Below the pieces are notes generated by a model. That model was not told where the DNA came from, did no database searches, and saw nothing but the letters and a program-made list of their open reading frames with translations. Both the position numbers and the translations under genes were made by a program. Positions 17,384 through 26,170 of a DNA stretch of 37,226 bases are shown here, piece after piece (position 1 is the stretch's first letter; every line of letters starts with the position of its first letter). Source of the DNA: Candidatus Accumulibacter vicinus (lineage in GTDB: Bacteria; Pseudomonadota; Gammaproteobacteria; Burkholderiales; Rhodocyclaceae); contig DIME01000037.1 of assembly GCA_002425405.1 (NCBI GenBank), positions 2,058 to 39,283 of the forward strand, written 5' to 3'.

Positions 17384-18346
17384 TCAGGCCGGACGAAATG
17401 CCCGCACGCCGAGAAGCACGCCAGCGATCAGCAAGGCAATACCGATCAGTGCCGTGTTGCCGGGAAAGGCGCCGCGCCAGATGAAGGCGTAGGCAAAAGC
17501 GGCAAGCGTTTCGAAAACAATCAATTGGCCGGCAAGGGCGGTCGGCAGCAGTTTGCTGGCGCGATTCCAGAGCAGCGTACCGAGCCACGACGCGCACAGT
17601 CCCAGGGTCAGCATCAGACCGATATAGCGTAGCGCTTGTGGTCCGAACGGGAAGTCGAAGCCGCTGCGCCCACGGAAGTACAGACCGGCAACAGCCATGC
17701 CAATGACCGCCAGCGGCAGCGTCACCAGGCCCTGGGCGATCGCCCAGGTACCTGAAGCGAGCGCCGGTCGCTGGCGCAACCAGCGGGAATTGCGGATCGG
17801 GTACCAGGTCCAGGCAACGAGCGCAGCGATCGCGAGCAGCGCCCCCAGGAAATGATCATGACGGCTGCGCTGCCCATCGAGCAGTGCCATCTCATGGCTG
17901 TTCACCAGCGCGATGCCCGTCGAGATGACCGCCAGCGAAGGCAGCAGGCGACGCCAGGGCAAGGCTTCGGCACCGAAGTTGGCGACAATCGCAATGACGA
18001 TCGGCAACGTGCCGATGAGCATCGTCGGCAAAGGGGCGCCGGCGAGCTGGATCGCCGCCGAGAGAAAAAGATAGTAGAGGAGGTTGCCGACCAGCGCCAG
18101 TTCGCCAGCCATCAGCCAGTCCTGTTGCTGTAATTGTTGCAGGCGTGGCAGGTCGGCCCAGGCGAGCAGCAGCGCGATGACCCCGAAACCGAGGTAGCGC
18201 CCGAAAGAAAGCATTGCCGGCGGATAGTCGGGCAGCATCAGGGGGACGACGAACACCAGTCCCCACAGCAGGCCGGCGCCCATTGCGCAGGCTACGCCAT
18301 CGACGAGCACGCGGCGGGCCGGCAACTCTGGCCGTAGCGTTCGCAT
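17384..18346 (-). CDS. EamA/DMT-family membrane transporter
   Basis: It has 320 residues with about ten hydrophobic helices and the internal duplication of two EamA units (roughly 18-145 and 170-315). Substrate cannot be told from sequence; the family exports amino acids, nucleosides and other metabolites. It lies 33 bases after ubiT on the same strand, so it is probably the last gene of the ubiU-ubiV-ubiT transcript. A link to ubiquinone metabolism is not supported by anything but position. It converges with the Crp/Fnr gene across an 84-base gap with no clear terminator. Confidence 0.85.
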   Translation of the reverse strand: MRTLRPELPARRVLVDGVACAMGAGLLWGLVFVVPLMLPDYPPAMLSFGRYLGFGVIALLLAWADLPRLQQLQQQDWLMAGELALVGNLLYYLFLSAAIQLAGAPLPTMLIGTLPIVIAIVANFGAEALPWRRLLPSLAVISTGIALVNSHEMALLDGQRSRHDHFLGALLAIAALVAWTWYPIRNSRWLRQRPALASGTWAIAQGLVTLPLAVIGMAVAGLYFRGRSGFDFPFGPQALRYIGLMLTLGLCASWLGTLLWNRASKLLPTALAGQLIVFETLAAFAYAFIWRGAFPGNTALIGIALLIAGVLLGVRAFRPA

Positions 18347-18379
18347 GGCTGGCGCCGGCGTTGCCTGGTCCGCGCCGGG

Positions 18380-18832
18380 TCAGTGGCGAAAAATCGGCGC
18401 TTTCGTCAGTGGCGGCCACTCGACGGCGTCAAGCATGTTCTTGACCAGGAGGCCGAGTTCGGTGTCGCCGACGATCGACAGCTCGCGATTGAAGAAAAGC
18501 GTGTCCGGGTCTTCCTGGCGCACCAGCAGTTGCAGAAAAGCCGAGAGGTTGGCGCGAAAGCACAGATCCGGCACTTCCGGGACTCTGAACAGCGGTCGAA
18601 AAATGCCCCCGCGATAGCTGAACGACGCCTGTCCACCCGCGTCGAGCACTTCGATGACGAAGCAGCGGCCTTCAAGCAGCTCCAGACTGTCTGCCGGAAG
18701 CAGCCTCAACTTGGCGGCCGCGTTGAGTGCCGCTGCCAACGCCAGCGAGTGTGGCCATTGTGGCAGATGCGAGCCGATCGCCGAGACCAGGGTCGGCAGT
18801 CTGAAACGGGGAATCGAAAAACTATTGCTCAT
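18380..18832 (-). CDS. ubiT: O2-independent ubiquinone biosynthesis lipid-binding protein UbiT (SCP2 domain)
   Basis: It has 150 residues; an SCP2-like domain covers most of the protein (about 35-135, including LRLLPADSLELLEG, FSYRGGIF and FNRELSIVGDTELGLLVKNMLD). UbiT (YhbT) binds ubiquinone and its isoprenoid precursors and is needed for ubiquinone synthesis without oxygen together with UbiU and UbiV. The call rests on the fold plus its place directly after ubiV (32-base gap). Confidence 0.9.
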   Translation of the reverse strand: MSNSFSIPRFRLPTLVSAIGSHLPQWPHSLALAAALNAAAKLRLLPADSLELLEGRCFVIEVLDAGGQASFSYRGGIFRPLFRVPEVPDLCFRANLSAFLQLLVRQEDPDTLFFNRELSIVGDTELGLLVKNMLDAVEWPPLTKAPIFRH

Positions 18833-18864
18833 TGATAAGTTCCTTGCCGTGCTGTGACGGTAGC

Positions 18865-19752
18865 CTACGGGTGCTGCACGATGCCGGGATCGCCGAACCA
18901 GTAACCGTTGACCAGTCCTTCGCTGGACCAGTCGACGGGATCGGTGTTGACTGCCAAAGCCTGGCGTGCGGCGTCGAAAGCGCTAATGATCGCAGCCATT
19001 GCCTGCGGTTGCGGACTGATGCGGATGACCTCGATGCCCATACGCAGCAGTTCTGGGATCTGTGCCAACAGGTTGTAGGTCTGTGCCGACATCGTCTGAA
19101 TGCCGTTGATGGCCAGGAACGGCTGTCCCTCACGGGTGTGCAGGGTGATTCCTTCGGGGTGGTCGAGACACTTGAACTGGCAATCGTCCTTGTTGAGGTG
19201 ATAGCGACGGGCGGTGAAACAGCGTGCCGAGAAGGCCAGCGGCAGTCTGCCGAAAACGAAGACCTCGGTCTCGACGCCAGCCGGTCGACTGCGATGCAGC
19301 GCTTCGATCAACCGACGATCGCCCTCCAGCGGCGGCAGCCAGCGGCGCATGCCGTAGCGGGCAAAGGTGGCTAGCGCCGCTTCGTTGTAGATGTTCAGAT
19401 GGGGGCCGGCGACAAAAGGACGGCCGGCGGCGAGGTTCACCGCGCCGAGGTCGTTGGCCTCGAACTGACAACCAGGGATTTCGCCGAGTTCGTCAAGCAG
19501 GCGACGCAGTGCCTTCAGATCGCTTTCCGATTCGAGCAGCGCCTGCGCGGAGATGACCACCTCTTTGCCGGCGTCGCTCAAGTCGCGCGCCAGGCCTAGC
19601 CAGTCGGCGATGCGAAGCTGCTGACGGCGCGAGCAAACCACTTCACCGACATAGACGATGTCGATCGCCGGGTGCTGCGCCATCTCGGCATAGAAATCGA
19701 AAACCTCATGTTTCGGCCAGAAGAAGAGCAGGGGTCCGAGAGCGAGTTTCAT
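18865..19752 (-). CDS. ubiV: O2-independent ubiquinone hydroxylation protein UbiV (U32 family)
   Basis: It has 295 residues from the ATG at 19752. That start has AGGAGG five bases ahead and begins with MKLALGPLLFFWP, typical of UbiV; an in-frame start six codons upstream lacks this site. The [4Fe-4S] cysteines known in UbiV are all present: C40, C178, C191, C195 (the last three in RCFTARRYHLNKDDCQFKC). UbiU and UbiV form the complex that hydroxylates ubiquinone precursors using prephenate rather than O2 as oxygen source. The gap to ubiU is eight bases. Confidence 0.94.
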   Translation of the reverse strand: MKLALGPLLFFWPKHEVFDFYAEMAQHPAIDIVYVGEVVCSRRQQLRIADWLGLARDLSDAGKEVVISAQALLESESDLKALRRLLDELGEIPGCQFEANDLGAVNLAAGRPFVAGPHLNIYNEAALATFARYGMRRWLPPLEGDRRLIEALHRSRPAGVETEVFVFGRLPLAFSARCFTARRYHLNKDDCQFKCLDHPEGITLHTREGQPFLAINGIQTMSAQTYNLLAQIPELLRMGIEVIRISPQPQAMAAIISAFDAARQALAVNTDPVDWSSEGLVNGYWFGDPGIVQHP

Positions 19753-19760
19753 CCGGCCTC

Positions 19761-20774
19761 CTAGCGCCACGGACGGTTGTAGGCGCCCAGCGTCACCTGG
19801 CTGCCTTCGGCGACACGCGCCAGTTCAGACTGCCACGCCGGCTTGACGTGGAAGTGTTGCGCGTTCCTGGCGAGTTCATCGAGCGCAGCGCGCAAGGTGC
19901 GCGTGACCTGTGCGACATAGGCCGGGCTGCGCTGTCGCCCTTCGACCTTGATCGCGGCGATGCCGATGTTGGCGATCTTCGGCAGGATTTCCAGGACATT
20001 GAGGCTGGTCGGTTCTTCGAGTGCGTAGTAGGTTTCGCCGTCAACCTCGAAACGCCCCTTGCACAACGTCGGGTAACCAGCCGGCTCGTCGTCGCCGAAG
20101 CTATCGATCAGGATACCGTTCAGGCGGGTCGTCATCTGTCCCGGCGACCGGACCCACTGCACATACTTTGCCGGCGAACACGCACCGACGGTATTCGGCG
20201 ATTCACCGGTTGCGTACGAAGACAGCCAGCAGCGTCCCTCGTTCATCACGCACAGGCTGCCGAATCCGAATACCTCGATTTCCACCGGCGTGTGGCGGAT
20301 CACCGTCTCGACCTGCGCCAGCGTCAGCACGCGTGGCAGCACCGCGCGCCGGATACCAAACTCGCGGTGAGCAAAATTGACCGCCTCGTAGTTGGTTGCC
20401 GAGCCCTGCACCGAGAGGTGCAGGCGCAGGTCAGGGTGACGCCGGCTGGCGTAGTCGAGCAGTCCGACGTCGGCCAGGATCACCGCATCGACGCCAAGTT
20501 CGGCAGCACCATCGACGGCGTGCTGCCAGTCGGCAGTGCGTCCGGGTTGCGCAAAAGTGTTGATCGCCATCAGCACCCCGCGGCCTTGCGACTGCGCATA
20601 ACGGATGCCTTCGGCCATCGCCTTCTGATCGAAATTGAGGCCGGCAAAATTACGCGCGTTGGTATCGTTGCGGTAGCCGAGATAGACCGCATCGGCGCCG
20701 TGGTCAACCGCCGCCTTGAGCGCCGGCAGGCTGCCGGCGGGACAAATCAGTTGGGGGATTTTCTGGCGCGGCAT
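19761..20774 (-). CDS. ubiU: O2-independent ubiquinone hydroxylation protein UbiU (U32 family)
   Basis: It has 337 residues with the U32 peptidase-like TIM-barrel start (LICPAGSLPALKAAVDHGADAVYLG). Four cysteines matching the [4Fe-4S] ligands of UbiU are C175, C182, C199 and C238 (SLCVMNEGRCWL, GACSP, TLCKGRFE). It is the first gene of the ubiU-ubiV-ubiT operon, preceded by an FNR-type box and a TATACT -10, consistent with induction when oxygen is low. No protease role is expected despite the family name. Confidence 0.95.
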   Translation of the reverse strand: MPRQKIPQLICPAGSLPALKAAVDHGADAVYLGYRNDTNARNFAGLNFDQKAMAEGIRYAQSQGRGVLMAINTFAQPGRTADWQHAVDGAAELGVDAVILADVGLLDYASRRHPDLRLHLSVQGSATNYEAVNFAHREFGIRRAVLPRVLTLAQVETVIRHTPVEIEVFGFGSLCVMNEGRCWLSSYATGESPNTVGACSPAKYVQWVRSPGQMTTRLNGILIDSFGDDEPAGYPTLCKGRFEVDGETYYALEEPTSLNVLEILPKIANIGIAAIKVEGRQRSPAYVAQVTRTLRAALDELARNAQHFHVKPAWQSELARVAEGSQVTLGAYNRPWR

Positions 20775-20793
20775 ACGCGACCTCGTCGAGCGA

Positions 20794-20841
20794 AATACGC
20801 AGTATAGGCATGCCTGAAATGCAGCCCTTGATTCTCGTCAA
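20794..20841 (-). promoter_or_regulatory. FNR-type class II promoter of ubiUVT
   Basis: Reading the minus strand, TTGACGAGAATCAA (20841-20828) matches the FNR/ANR/DNR consensus TTGATNNNNATCAA in nine of ten fixed bases. A -10 TATACT follows at 20806-20801, giving a start near 20794. The box centre (20834.5) is then about 41 bases upstream of the start, the exact class II activator spacing. The start would be about 20 bases before the ubiU ATG. This places the anaerobic ubiquinone genes under an FNR-type regulator; which one is not shown. Confidence 0.7.
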
Positions 20842-20872
20842 TTTGCTGCCGATTGCTCCCGCAAGCCGGCGA

Positions 20873-21145
20873 TCAGAGTTTCCTGCCGCCTTCCGGCATG
20901 ACGATGTTGACCTCCAGCACCTCGAAGTTTCCCTGTTTCTCCAACGACACCTTGATGTCCTCAGGGTTGACCGACACGTACTTCGCGATGACGGACATCA
21001 GCTCCTCCCGCAAGGCCGGCATGAAATCGGGCGTGCTGATGCTGCCATTGCGCTCGTGGGCAATGATCAGCTGCAGGCGTTCCCGGGCAATCGCTGCCGA
21101 CTTGGGTTTGCTGCCGAAGATCAGGGAAAACAGGGACATGTTCAT
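20873..21145 (-). CDS. minE: Cell division topological specificity factor MinE
   Basis: It has 90 residues. The N-terminal membrane-targeting segment (MNMSLFSLIFG), the MinD-contact region (ARERLQLIIAHERNG) and the C-terminal dimerisation domain are all recognisable. The ATG overlaps the minD stop by 4 bp (ATGA), so it is translationally coupled. MinE drives MinD off the membrane and creates pole-to-pole oscillation that restricts MinC to the poles. Confidence 0.96.
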   Translation of the reverse strand: MNMSLFSLIFGSKPKSAAIARERLQLIIAHERNGSISTPDFMPALREELMSVIAKYVSVNPEDIKVSLEKQGNFEVLEVNIVMPEGGRKL

Positions 21146-21963
21146 CTACTCCCGAACAGTCTCTTGAAGAGGCCTGGCTTTTCATAGTCGACGAAGCGCA
21201 GGGGAATGGTTTCGCCGAGAAAGCGACCCACCACGTCGAGATAGGCCCCGGCGACGTCGGTATCCGTCAGATGGATGACCGGGGTCCCCGAGTTCGATGA
21301 CTGCAGCACGGCTTCGGACTCGGGAATGACGCCGATGATCGGTACGCGCAGGATCTCCTGCACATCCTTGAACGACAGCATTTCCCCTTCCATGACACGC
21401 TTGGGCGAATAGCGAGTGATCAGCAGGTGTTCCTTGACGGGTTCGCCCCCGAGCAGGGCGCGCCGCGACTTGGCCTGGATAATGCCGAGGATGCGGTCGG
21501 AGTCGCGCACCGAGGAGACCTCCGGGTTGCTGACGACCAGTGCTTCGTCGGCAAAGGTCAGGGCCATCACCGCACCGCGCTCGATCCCTGCCGGTGAATC
21601 ACAAACGACATAGTCGAAACCCATGTGCTCGAGTTCCTTGAGCACCTTTTCCACTCCTTCTTCGGTCAGCGCATCCTTGTCGCGGGTCTGTGAGGCCGGC
21701 AGCACGAAGAGATGACCGTTGTCGCAATGTTTGTCCTTGATCAGAGCCTGGGTGAGTGTCGATTCGCCGTTGAGGACATTGACCAGGTCATAGACGACGC
21801 GGCGTTCACAACCCATGATCAGATCGAGGTTACGCAGGCCGACGTCAAAATCGATGACGGCAGTCTTGTATCCCCGCAGGGCGAGACCCGAAGCGAAGCT
21901 GGCGCTGGTGGTGGTCTTGCCGACTCCACCCTTGCCGGACGTTACGACGACGATACGTGTCAC
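21142..21963 (-). CDS. minD: Septum-site-determining ATPase MinD
   Basis: It has 273 residues. The deviant Walker A GKGGVGKTT is at 10-18, DFDVGLRNLDLIMGCE is the ParA/MinD switch region, and the C-terminal amphipathic membrane helix is DYEKPGLFKRLFGSR. The start codon is GTG, with GGGGA about nine bases ahead. It sits between minC (103-base gap) and minE (overlap). It recruits MinC to the membrane to inhibit FtsZ assembly away from midcell. Confidence 0.97.
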   Translation of the reverse strand: MTRIVVVTSGKGGVGKTTTSASFASGLALRGYKTAVIDFDVGLRNLDLIMGCERRVVYDLVNVLNGESTLTQALIKDKHCDNGHLFVLPASQTRDKDALTEEGVEKVLKELEHMGFDYVVCDSPAGIERGAVMALTFADEALVVSNPEVSSVRDSDRILGIIQAKSRRALLGGEPVKEHLLITRYSPKRVMEGEMLSFKDVQEILRVPIIGVIPESEAVLQSSNSGTPVIHLTDTDVAGAYLDVVGRFLGETIPLRFVDYEKPGLFKRLFGSR

Positions 21964-22066
21964 GGATTTTTCCCCGCAAATGAAAGAAGAGATTCTACCC
22001 GCAGAATATGTCTTCTGTTGAATGACTTGGCTATTCTCTGATGCCTCTCCACTCGCGCCATGGTCG

Positions 22067-22840
22067 CTAGTCGATGCGCAATGCTTCGACGATCAGAATG
22101 CTCGCTTCCTCGGCGGGTGTTTGCGCGAGTCTGATCTGCACCGGTTTATCGGCCAGTTCGACCGGAACGCCGCCATCGAAGGTTCGGTACAGCCCGGCTA
22201 CCGAGACCAGTTCGGCATCGAAGCGGGTGCAGAAGATTCGGGCTCCGGCAGCGCCACTGGCTCCGGCGAGTGCGCGACCATGCAGGGGCGCGTAGATGTG
22301 AATGTGGCCATCGGCAATGACCTCGGCGCCGGCATTGACCGCAGCCAGAATCACCAGGTCGCCGCCACGTGCATAGATCTGCTGTCCTGAACGCAATGGC
22401 CGGTCGATGAACAGCGTCGGTGCGCTCACGGCCGCCAGCGCCGGTGGCGGTACGGCCTTGGGCGCGGACTCGGCGACCGCCGCTGCCGGTACTGATTCGT
22501 CGTTCGCAGCAACCGGACGTGTGCTGGTCGCGTAGGTCGGCAGGCCGGCGAAGGCCGCGCTGTGGCGGAGCTCCTCGCTGCCGCCGCGGACGCCGATGAC
22601 GTTCAGACCGTGCATTTTCAGCACCTGTTTGACGCGTCGCCAGTCGGCTTCGGGCACATCGGCGAGTTGTGCCAGCTCGAGCAAAGCGGCATCACCGTCG
22701 AAAAAGTCATTGTCACCGAATAGCCGGCTGGCCGCCTCGGCCAAGGCTTCAGGCTGCAGGGAGCGCAGAGTGACTATGACTACTGGCAGTGTGGTGCCCT
22801 TGAACTCGATCAGTTGGATTGTCTTGTTTGTTCGCTGCAT
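22067..22840 (-). CDS. minC: Septum-site-determining protein MinC
   Basis: It has 257 residues: an N-terminal FtsZ-inhibiting domain (about 1-105), a variable Ala/Pro-rich linker (about 115-145), and a C-terminal beta-helix domain with glycine-rich turns (LRSGQQIYARGGDLVILAAVNAGAEVIADGHIHIY) that binds MinD. Gene order minC-minD-minE is the usual one. The 103 bases between minC and minD hold no obvious hairpin; only the minD ribosome site is evident. Confidence 0.95.
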   Translation of the reverse strand: MQRTNKTIQLIEFKGTTLPVVIVTLRSLQPEALAEAASRLFGDNDFFDGDAALLELAQLADVPEADWRRVKQVLKMHGLNVIGVRGGSEELRHSAAFAGLPTYATSTRPVAANDESVPAAAVAESAPKAVPPPALAAVSAPTLFIDRPLRSGQQIYARGGDLVILAAVNAGAEVIADGHIHIYAPLHGRALAGASGAAGARIFCTRFDAELVSVAGLYRTFDGGVPVELADKPVQIRLAQTPAEEASILIVEALRID

Positions 22841-23024
22841 GGCACCGTCAGGAAGGTGATTGAATGGTCGTAATCATCGCGTCAGCCAGCGGCTGGAAAG
22901 CAGCGAAGTCTAGCTGAATCGACAACAAAGCGGAACACGCCGGCGCTCTGCCTGCGGCGGGCTTGCTGCATGCACTGGATCGAGCGGCCGCCAGATCGGC
23001 GGCCTGGGTACCGGCGTCGCGTGC

Positions 23025-24182
23025 TCAAGGCCAGGCCCTGGCTCCCCAGATCATGCGGCGGGCGATGAAGTGGCGTAGCGGCGGCAGCAGGTCGAGGGCC
23101 AGCAGACTCAGTCCGCGAGCGGCCCGCAGCGGTGCCAGATCATTGGAAAAGACGTGCACCAGGCCATCGGTAAACGCCATGCTGCCGCTGCGGTCGATGC
23201 GCCGGCGTCGAGCGTAGGCGGCCAGGGTGGCCCCGTCGCCGGCGTCGCTGCTGGCGCGCGTGCGCAGCATTTCGGCCAGTTCCCAGGCATCGCGCAGGCC
23301 GAGGTTGAAGCCTTGCCCCGAGACCGGGTGCAGACTTTGCGCGGCATTGCCGATCCACACCTGCCGGGGAGTGCTGAGCTGTTGGCGGACGCGCAGTGCG
23401 AGCGGAAAGCTGGCGCGCGGGCCGCTGCTGACGAAATCGACGCGACCGCCAAAGGATGTGCGCAGGGCGACGAGAAAGTGTTCTTCGTCGAGCTGCAGCA
23501 GCCTGCTGGCCTGTGCGGGCGGCACGCAGAATACCAGCGCGTAATCCGGACCCAGGGGCAGCAAGGCGAGAGGGCCGTCAGGGGTAAAACGTTCCCATGC
23601 CTGACGAGCGTGCGCAGCACGCGGGCGGACTTCGGCGACGACGGCGTGCTGGCAGTAATCGTACACCCTGACGCCGGCATCGTTGGCGGGAGTGCCTTCA
23701 GCATGGACGATCAGGCGTGCAGAGAGGCGGCTCGTGTCACCCCCACCATTCTCAAGCGTGATCTCGGCGGCTTCGCTGCCGAGGCGGATGGCGATGACCT
23801 CATGGCCGTTCAGCCGTTGCGAAGCCTCGATGCGCGCATCCAGGCTGGCCGCGAGATCACGGTAACGCAGCACGTAACCCAGCGCCGGAATGTCGTAATC
23901 CGCTGCGTCGATGAGCGTGCGGCCAAAGCCGCCACGTTGCGAGACGTGGATGGTTTCGATCGCTGTTCCGGCGTTGACATTCCATGCGCCGAGGCTTTCG
24001 AGAAGCTGTCGGGTCCCGTACGACAGCGCTAGTGCCCGTGGGTCACTGGCCCAGGCACCGCGCTGGCGGCTGTCGATCAGCAATACCCTGAACGGGCTAC
24101 CGGCCAGCGCCAGCGCCAGTGTCATGCCGACCGGGCCGGCACCGACGATGGCAATGTCGACCGCATTGATGGGCTCAGTCAT
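23025..24182 (-). CDS. ubiH: FAD-dependent ubiquinone biosynthesis hydroxylase, UbiH-like
   Basis: It has 385 residues. The dinucleotide-binding motif GAGPVG is at 14-19 with an acidic end to strand 2 (LLIDSRQRG). The second FAD motif reads GNAAQSLHPVSGQGFNLGLRDA, the UbiH form (GNAAQ) rather than the GDAAH of most relatives. UbiH-type enzymes hydroxylate the ubiquinone ring with O2. It overlaps pepP by 8 bp, echoing the pepP-ubiH pairing of enterobacteria. Another member of the UbiH/UbiF/UbiI group cannot be fully excluded. A 184-base gap with no recognised element follows to minC. Confidence 0.88.
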   Translation of the reverse strand: MTEPINAVDIAIVGAGPVGMTLALALAGSPFRVLLIDSRQRGAWASDPRALALSYGTRQLLESLGAWNVNAGTAIETIHVSQRGGFGRTLIDAADYDIPALGYVLRYRDLAASLDARIEASQRLNGHEVIAIRLGSEAAEITLENGGGDTSRLSARLIVHAEGTPANDAGVRVYDYCQHAVVAEVRPRAAHARQAWERFTPDGPLALLPLGPDYALVFCVPPAQASRLLQLDEEHFLVALRTSFGGRVDFVSSGPRASFPLALRVRQQLSTPRQVWIGNAAQSLHPVSGQGFNLGLRDAWELAEMLRTRASSDAGDGATLAAYARRRRIDRSGSMAFTDGLVHVFSNDLAPLRAARGLSLLALDLLPPLRHFIARRMIWGARAWP

Positions 24183-25482
24183 GGCGCATCACTTCCTCGA
24201 TTTCGGCGACCGTTCTGGGTGCGCTGCTGTAGACCATGCAGCCGTCGGCGGTCAGCAGCAGATCGTCTTCAATGCGCACGCCGACGCCATGCAGCGCTTG
24301 CGGGACATTTGCGCCGGGACGAAAGTATAGGCCGGGTTCGACGGTCAGGGTCATGCCCGGCGTCAGTCTCACCCAGTCATCTGCAGCGGTACCGTTGCGG
24401 TACTCGCCGACGTCGTGGACGTCAAGACCCAGCCAGTGGCCAGTGCGATGCATATACCAAGGTTTATACGCTTCACTCTCGATGGCGCCGTCGACACTGC
24501 CGGCGATCAACTTGAGGTCGATCAGGCCTTGTGTGAGAACGTGCAGAGCCGCCTGGTGATAGTCCATGAACGACACCCCGGGGCGCACTGCGGCAATCGC
24601 TGCCTGCTGGGCGGCGAGGACGATTTCGTATACGTCGCGTTGTGCTGAACTGAATCGACCGTTGACCGGGAAAGTCCGGGTGATGTCGGAAGCGTAACCG
24701 GAAAGCTCGCAACCGGCATCGATCAGTACCAGCGAATGCGCGGCTAGCAAGCGATTGTTTTCAATATAGTGGAGGATGCAGGCATTGCTTCCCCCGGCGA
24801 CGATCGGGGGGTAGGCGTGCCCGTTGGCACCACGGCGGCGGAATTCGTAGCTCAGTTCGGCTTCAAGTTCGTATTCGGCCATGCCCGGCCGGCAGGCGCG
24901 CATGGCGCAAGCGTGGCCGGCTGAAGCGATGTCGGCAGCGCGGCGCATGCAGTCGATTTCGTGTGCGTCCTTGGTCAGTCGCATCTGGTCGAGCAAGCTG
25001 CGCAGATCGCGGATTTCACCGGGGGCACGCGTGCCGCTGCGACTTTCGGCGCGCACTGCATTCAGCGCGCCGGCAATCCGGCGGTCCCAATCGGCGTCGT
25101 GGCCAAGCGAGTGCCAGAGCACGCTACGGTTGGCGATCAACTCGGGCAGCTTCTGTTCGAGACTGGCGATCGGATAAGCTTCGGAAAAGCCGAAGGCCTC
25201 GGCTGCAGTGGGTGGTCCGTAGCGGAAGCCGTCCCAGATTTCGCGCTCATGGTCTTTTTCTCGGCAGAAGAGGATTGACCGGGCGTCCTTGCCGCCGACC
25301 AGAACGATCGCTGCTTCAGGCTCGGGAAAGCCGCTCAGATACCAGAAGTAGCTGTCGAAACGATATGGGTAATGCGTGTCGCGGTTGCGCAGGCGCTCGG
25401 AGGCGGTGGGAATGACCGCGACGCCGTCACCGAGGCGGGCGAGAACCTGTTGGCGGCGTTCAGAGTAGGGTGGGTGATGCAT
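24175..25482 (-). CDS. pepP: Xaa-Pro aminopeptidase (aminopeptidase P)
   Basis: It removes the N-terminal residue from peptides with proline in second place. The ATG at 25482 (MHHPPYSERRQQVLARLGDGVAVIPTA) fits the family N-terminus and gives 435 residues; a longer frame reaches 25596 but runs inside murU and does not look like the family. Pita-bread-fold metal ligands are visible in order: two Asp in LIDAGCELSGYASDITRTFP, His in HRTGHWLGLDVHD, Glu in LTVEPGLYF and Glu in VRIEDDLL. It overlaps the end of murU by 23 bp. Confidence 0.93.
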   Translation of the reverse strand: MHHPPYSERRQQVLARLGDGVAVIPTASERLRNRDTHYPYRFDSYFWYLSGFPEPEAAIVLVGGKDARSILFCREKDHEREIWDGFRYGPPTAAEAFGFSEAYPIASLEQKLPELIANRSVLWHSLGHDADWDRRIAGALNAVRAESRSGTRAPGEIRDLRSLLDQMRLTKDAHEIDCMRRAADIASAGHACAMRACRPGMAEYELEAELSYEFRRRGANGHAYPPIVAGGSNACILHYIENNRLLAAHSLVLIDAGCELSGYASDITRTFPVNGRFSSAQRDVYEIVLAAQQAAIAAVRPGVSFMDYHQAALHVLTQGLIDLKLIAGSVDGAIESEAYKPWYMHRTGHWLGLDVHDVGEYRNGTAADDWVRLTPGMTLTVEPGLYFRPGANVPQALHGVGVRIEDDLLLTADGCMVYSSAPRTVAEIEEVMRHD

Positions 25483-26170
25483 GCGATCCTGCAAGCTCCA
25501 TATCGAGTGCGGCGAGGCGTTCGGGGGTGCCGACGTCGACCCAGCGTCCGTGGTGTCGTTCACCACTGATGATTCCCCGGGCAATGCCTTCATCAAGCAG
25601 CGGACGCAGTTTCATCACCGTGCCGGCGGGGACGGAGGCAAAGAAATCCGGCCAGAAGACGCCGATGCCGGCGTAGGTCAGGGCCTCGCTGAGCGTGTCT
25701 GCGGCACTGAGCAAGGTCTCGCCGGCAAGGCGGAAATCGCCCGCAGGATGGTGCGGCGGGTTGTCGACCAGCAGCAGGTGGGCACGGCGCCGGTCGATCG
25801 CTTGCGCTGCCCGGTGCGCACGCGCGAAATCCCAGTCACACCAGATGTCGCCGTTGACCACCAGAAAAGGCTGTTTACCCAGCAGGGGTAAAGCGGCGGC
25901 GATACCCCCGGCGGTCTCCAGGGCGCCGACGGGTTCGCGGGAGTAGGCGATGTTGAGGCCAAAGGCGCTGCCGTCACCGAGTGCCGTTTCGATCTGCTCG
26001 CCTAGGTGGGCGTGGTTGATCACGACTTCGCGCCAGCCGGCTGCCGCCAGGCGTTGCAGGTGCCAGGCAATCAGCGCCTTGCCGCCGGCATGCAGCAGGG
26101 GTTTGGGCGTCGTATCGGTGAGTGGCCGTAGGCGCTCGCCGCGACCGGCGGCGAGAATCATTGCTTTCAT
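25460..26170 (-). CDS. murU: N-acetylmuramate 1-phosphate uridylyltransferase MurU
   Basis: It has 236 residues with the sugar-nucleotidyltransferase start MKAMILAAGRGERLRPLTDTTPKPLLHAGGKAL and the metal-binding VVNGDIWCDWDF. The next gene upstream is AmgK-type kinase; the pair makes UDP-MurNAc directly from recycled MurNAc, bypassing de novo MurA (described in pseudomonads, where it gives fosfomycin tolerance). The specificity call relies on that pairing, since glucose-1-phosphate type enzymes share the motifs. The start overlaps the amgK stop by one base. Confidence 0.88.
   Translation of the reverse strand: MKAMILAAGRGERLRPLTDTTPKPLLHAGGKALIAWHLQRLAAAGWREVVINHAHLGEQIETALGDGSAFGLNIAYSREPVGALETAGGIAAALPLLGKQPFLVVNGDIWCDWDFARAHRAAQAIDRRRAHLLLVDNPPHHPAGDFRLAGETLLSAADTLSEALTYAGIGVFWPDFFASVPAGTVMKLRPLLDEGIARGIISGERHHGRWVDVGTPERLAALDMELAGSHASPTLL

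Noticed and set aside
25483..25596. N-terminal 38-codon extension of PepP
   Set aside because: It lies fully inside murU, and the family N-terminus begins at the 25482 ATG.
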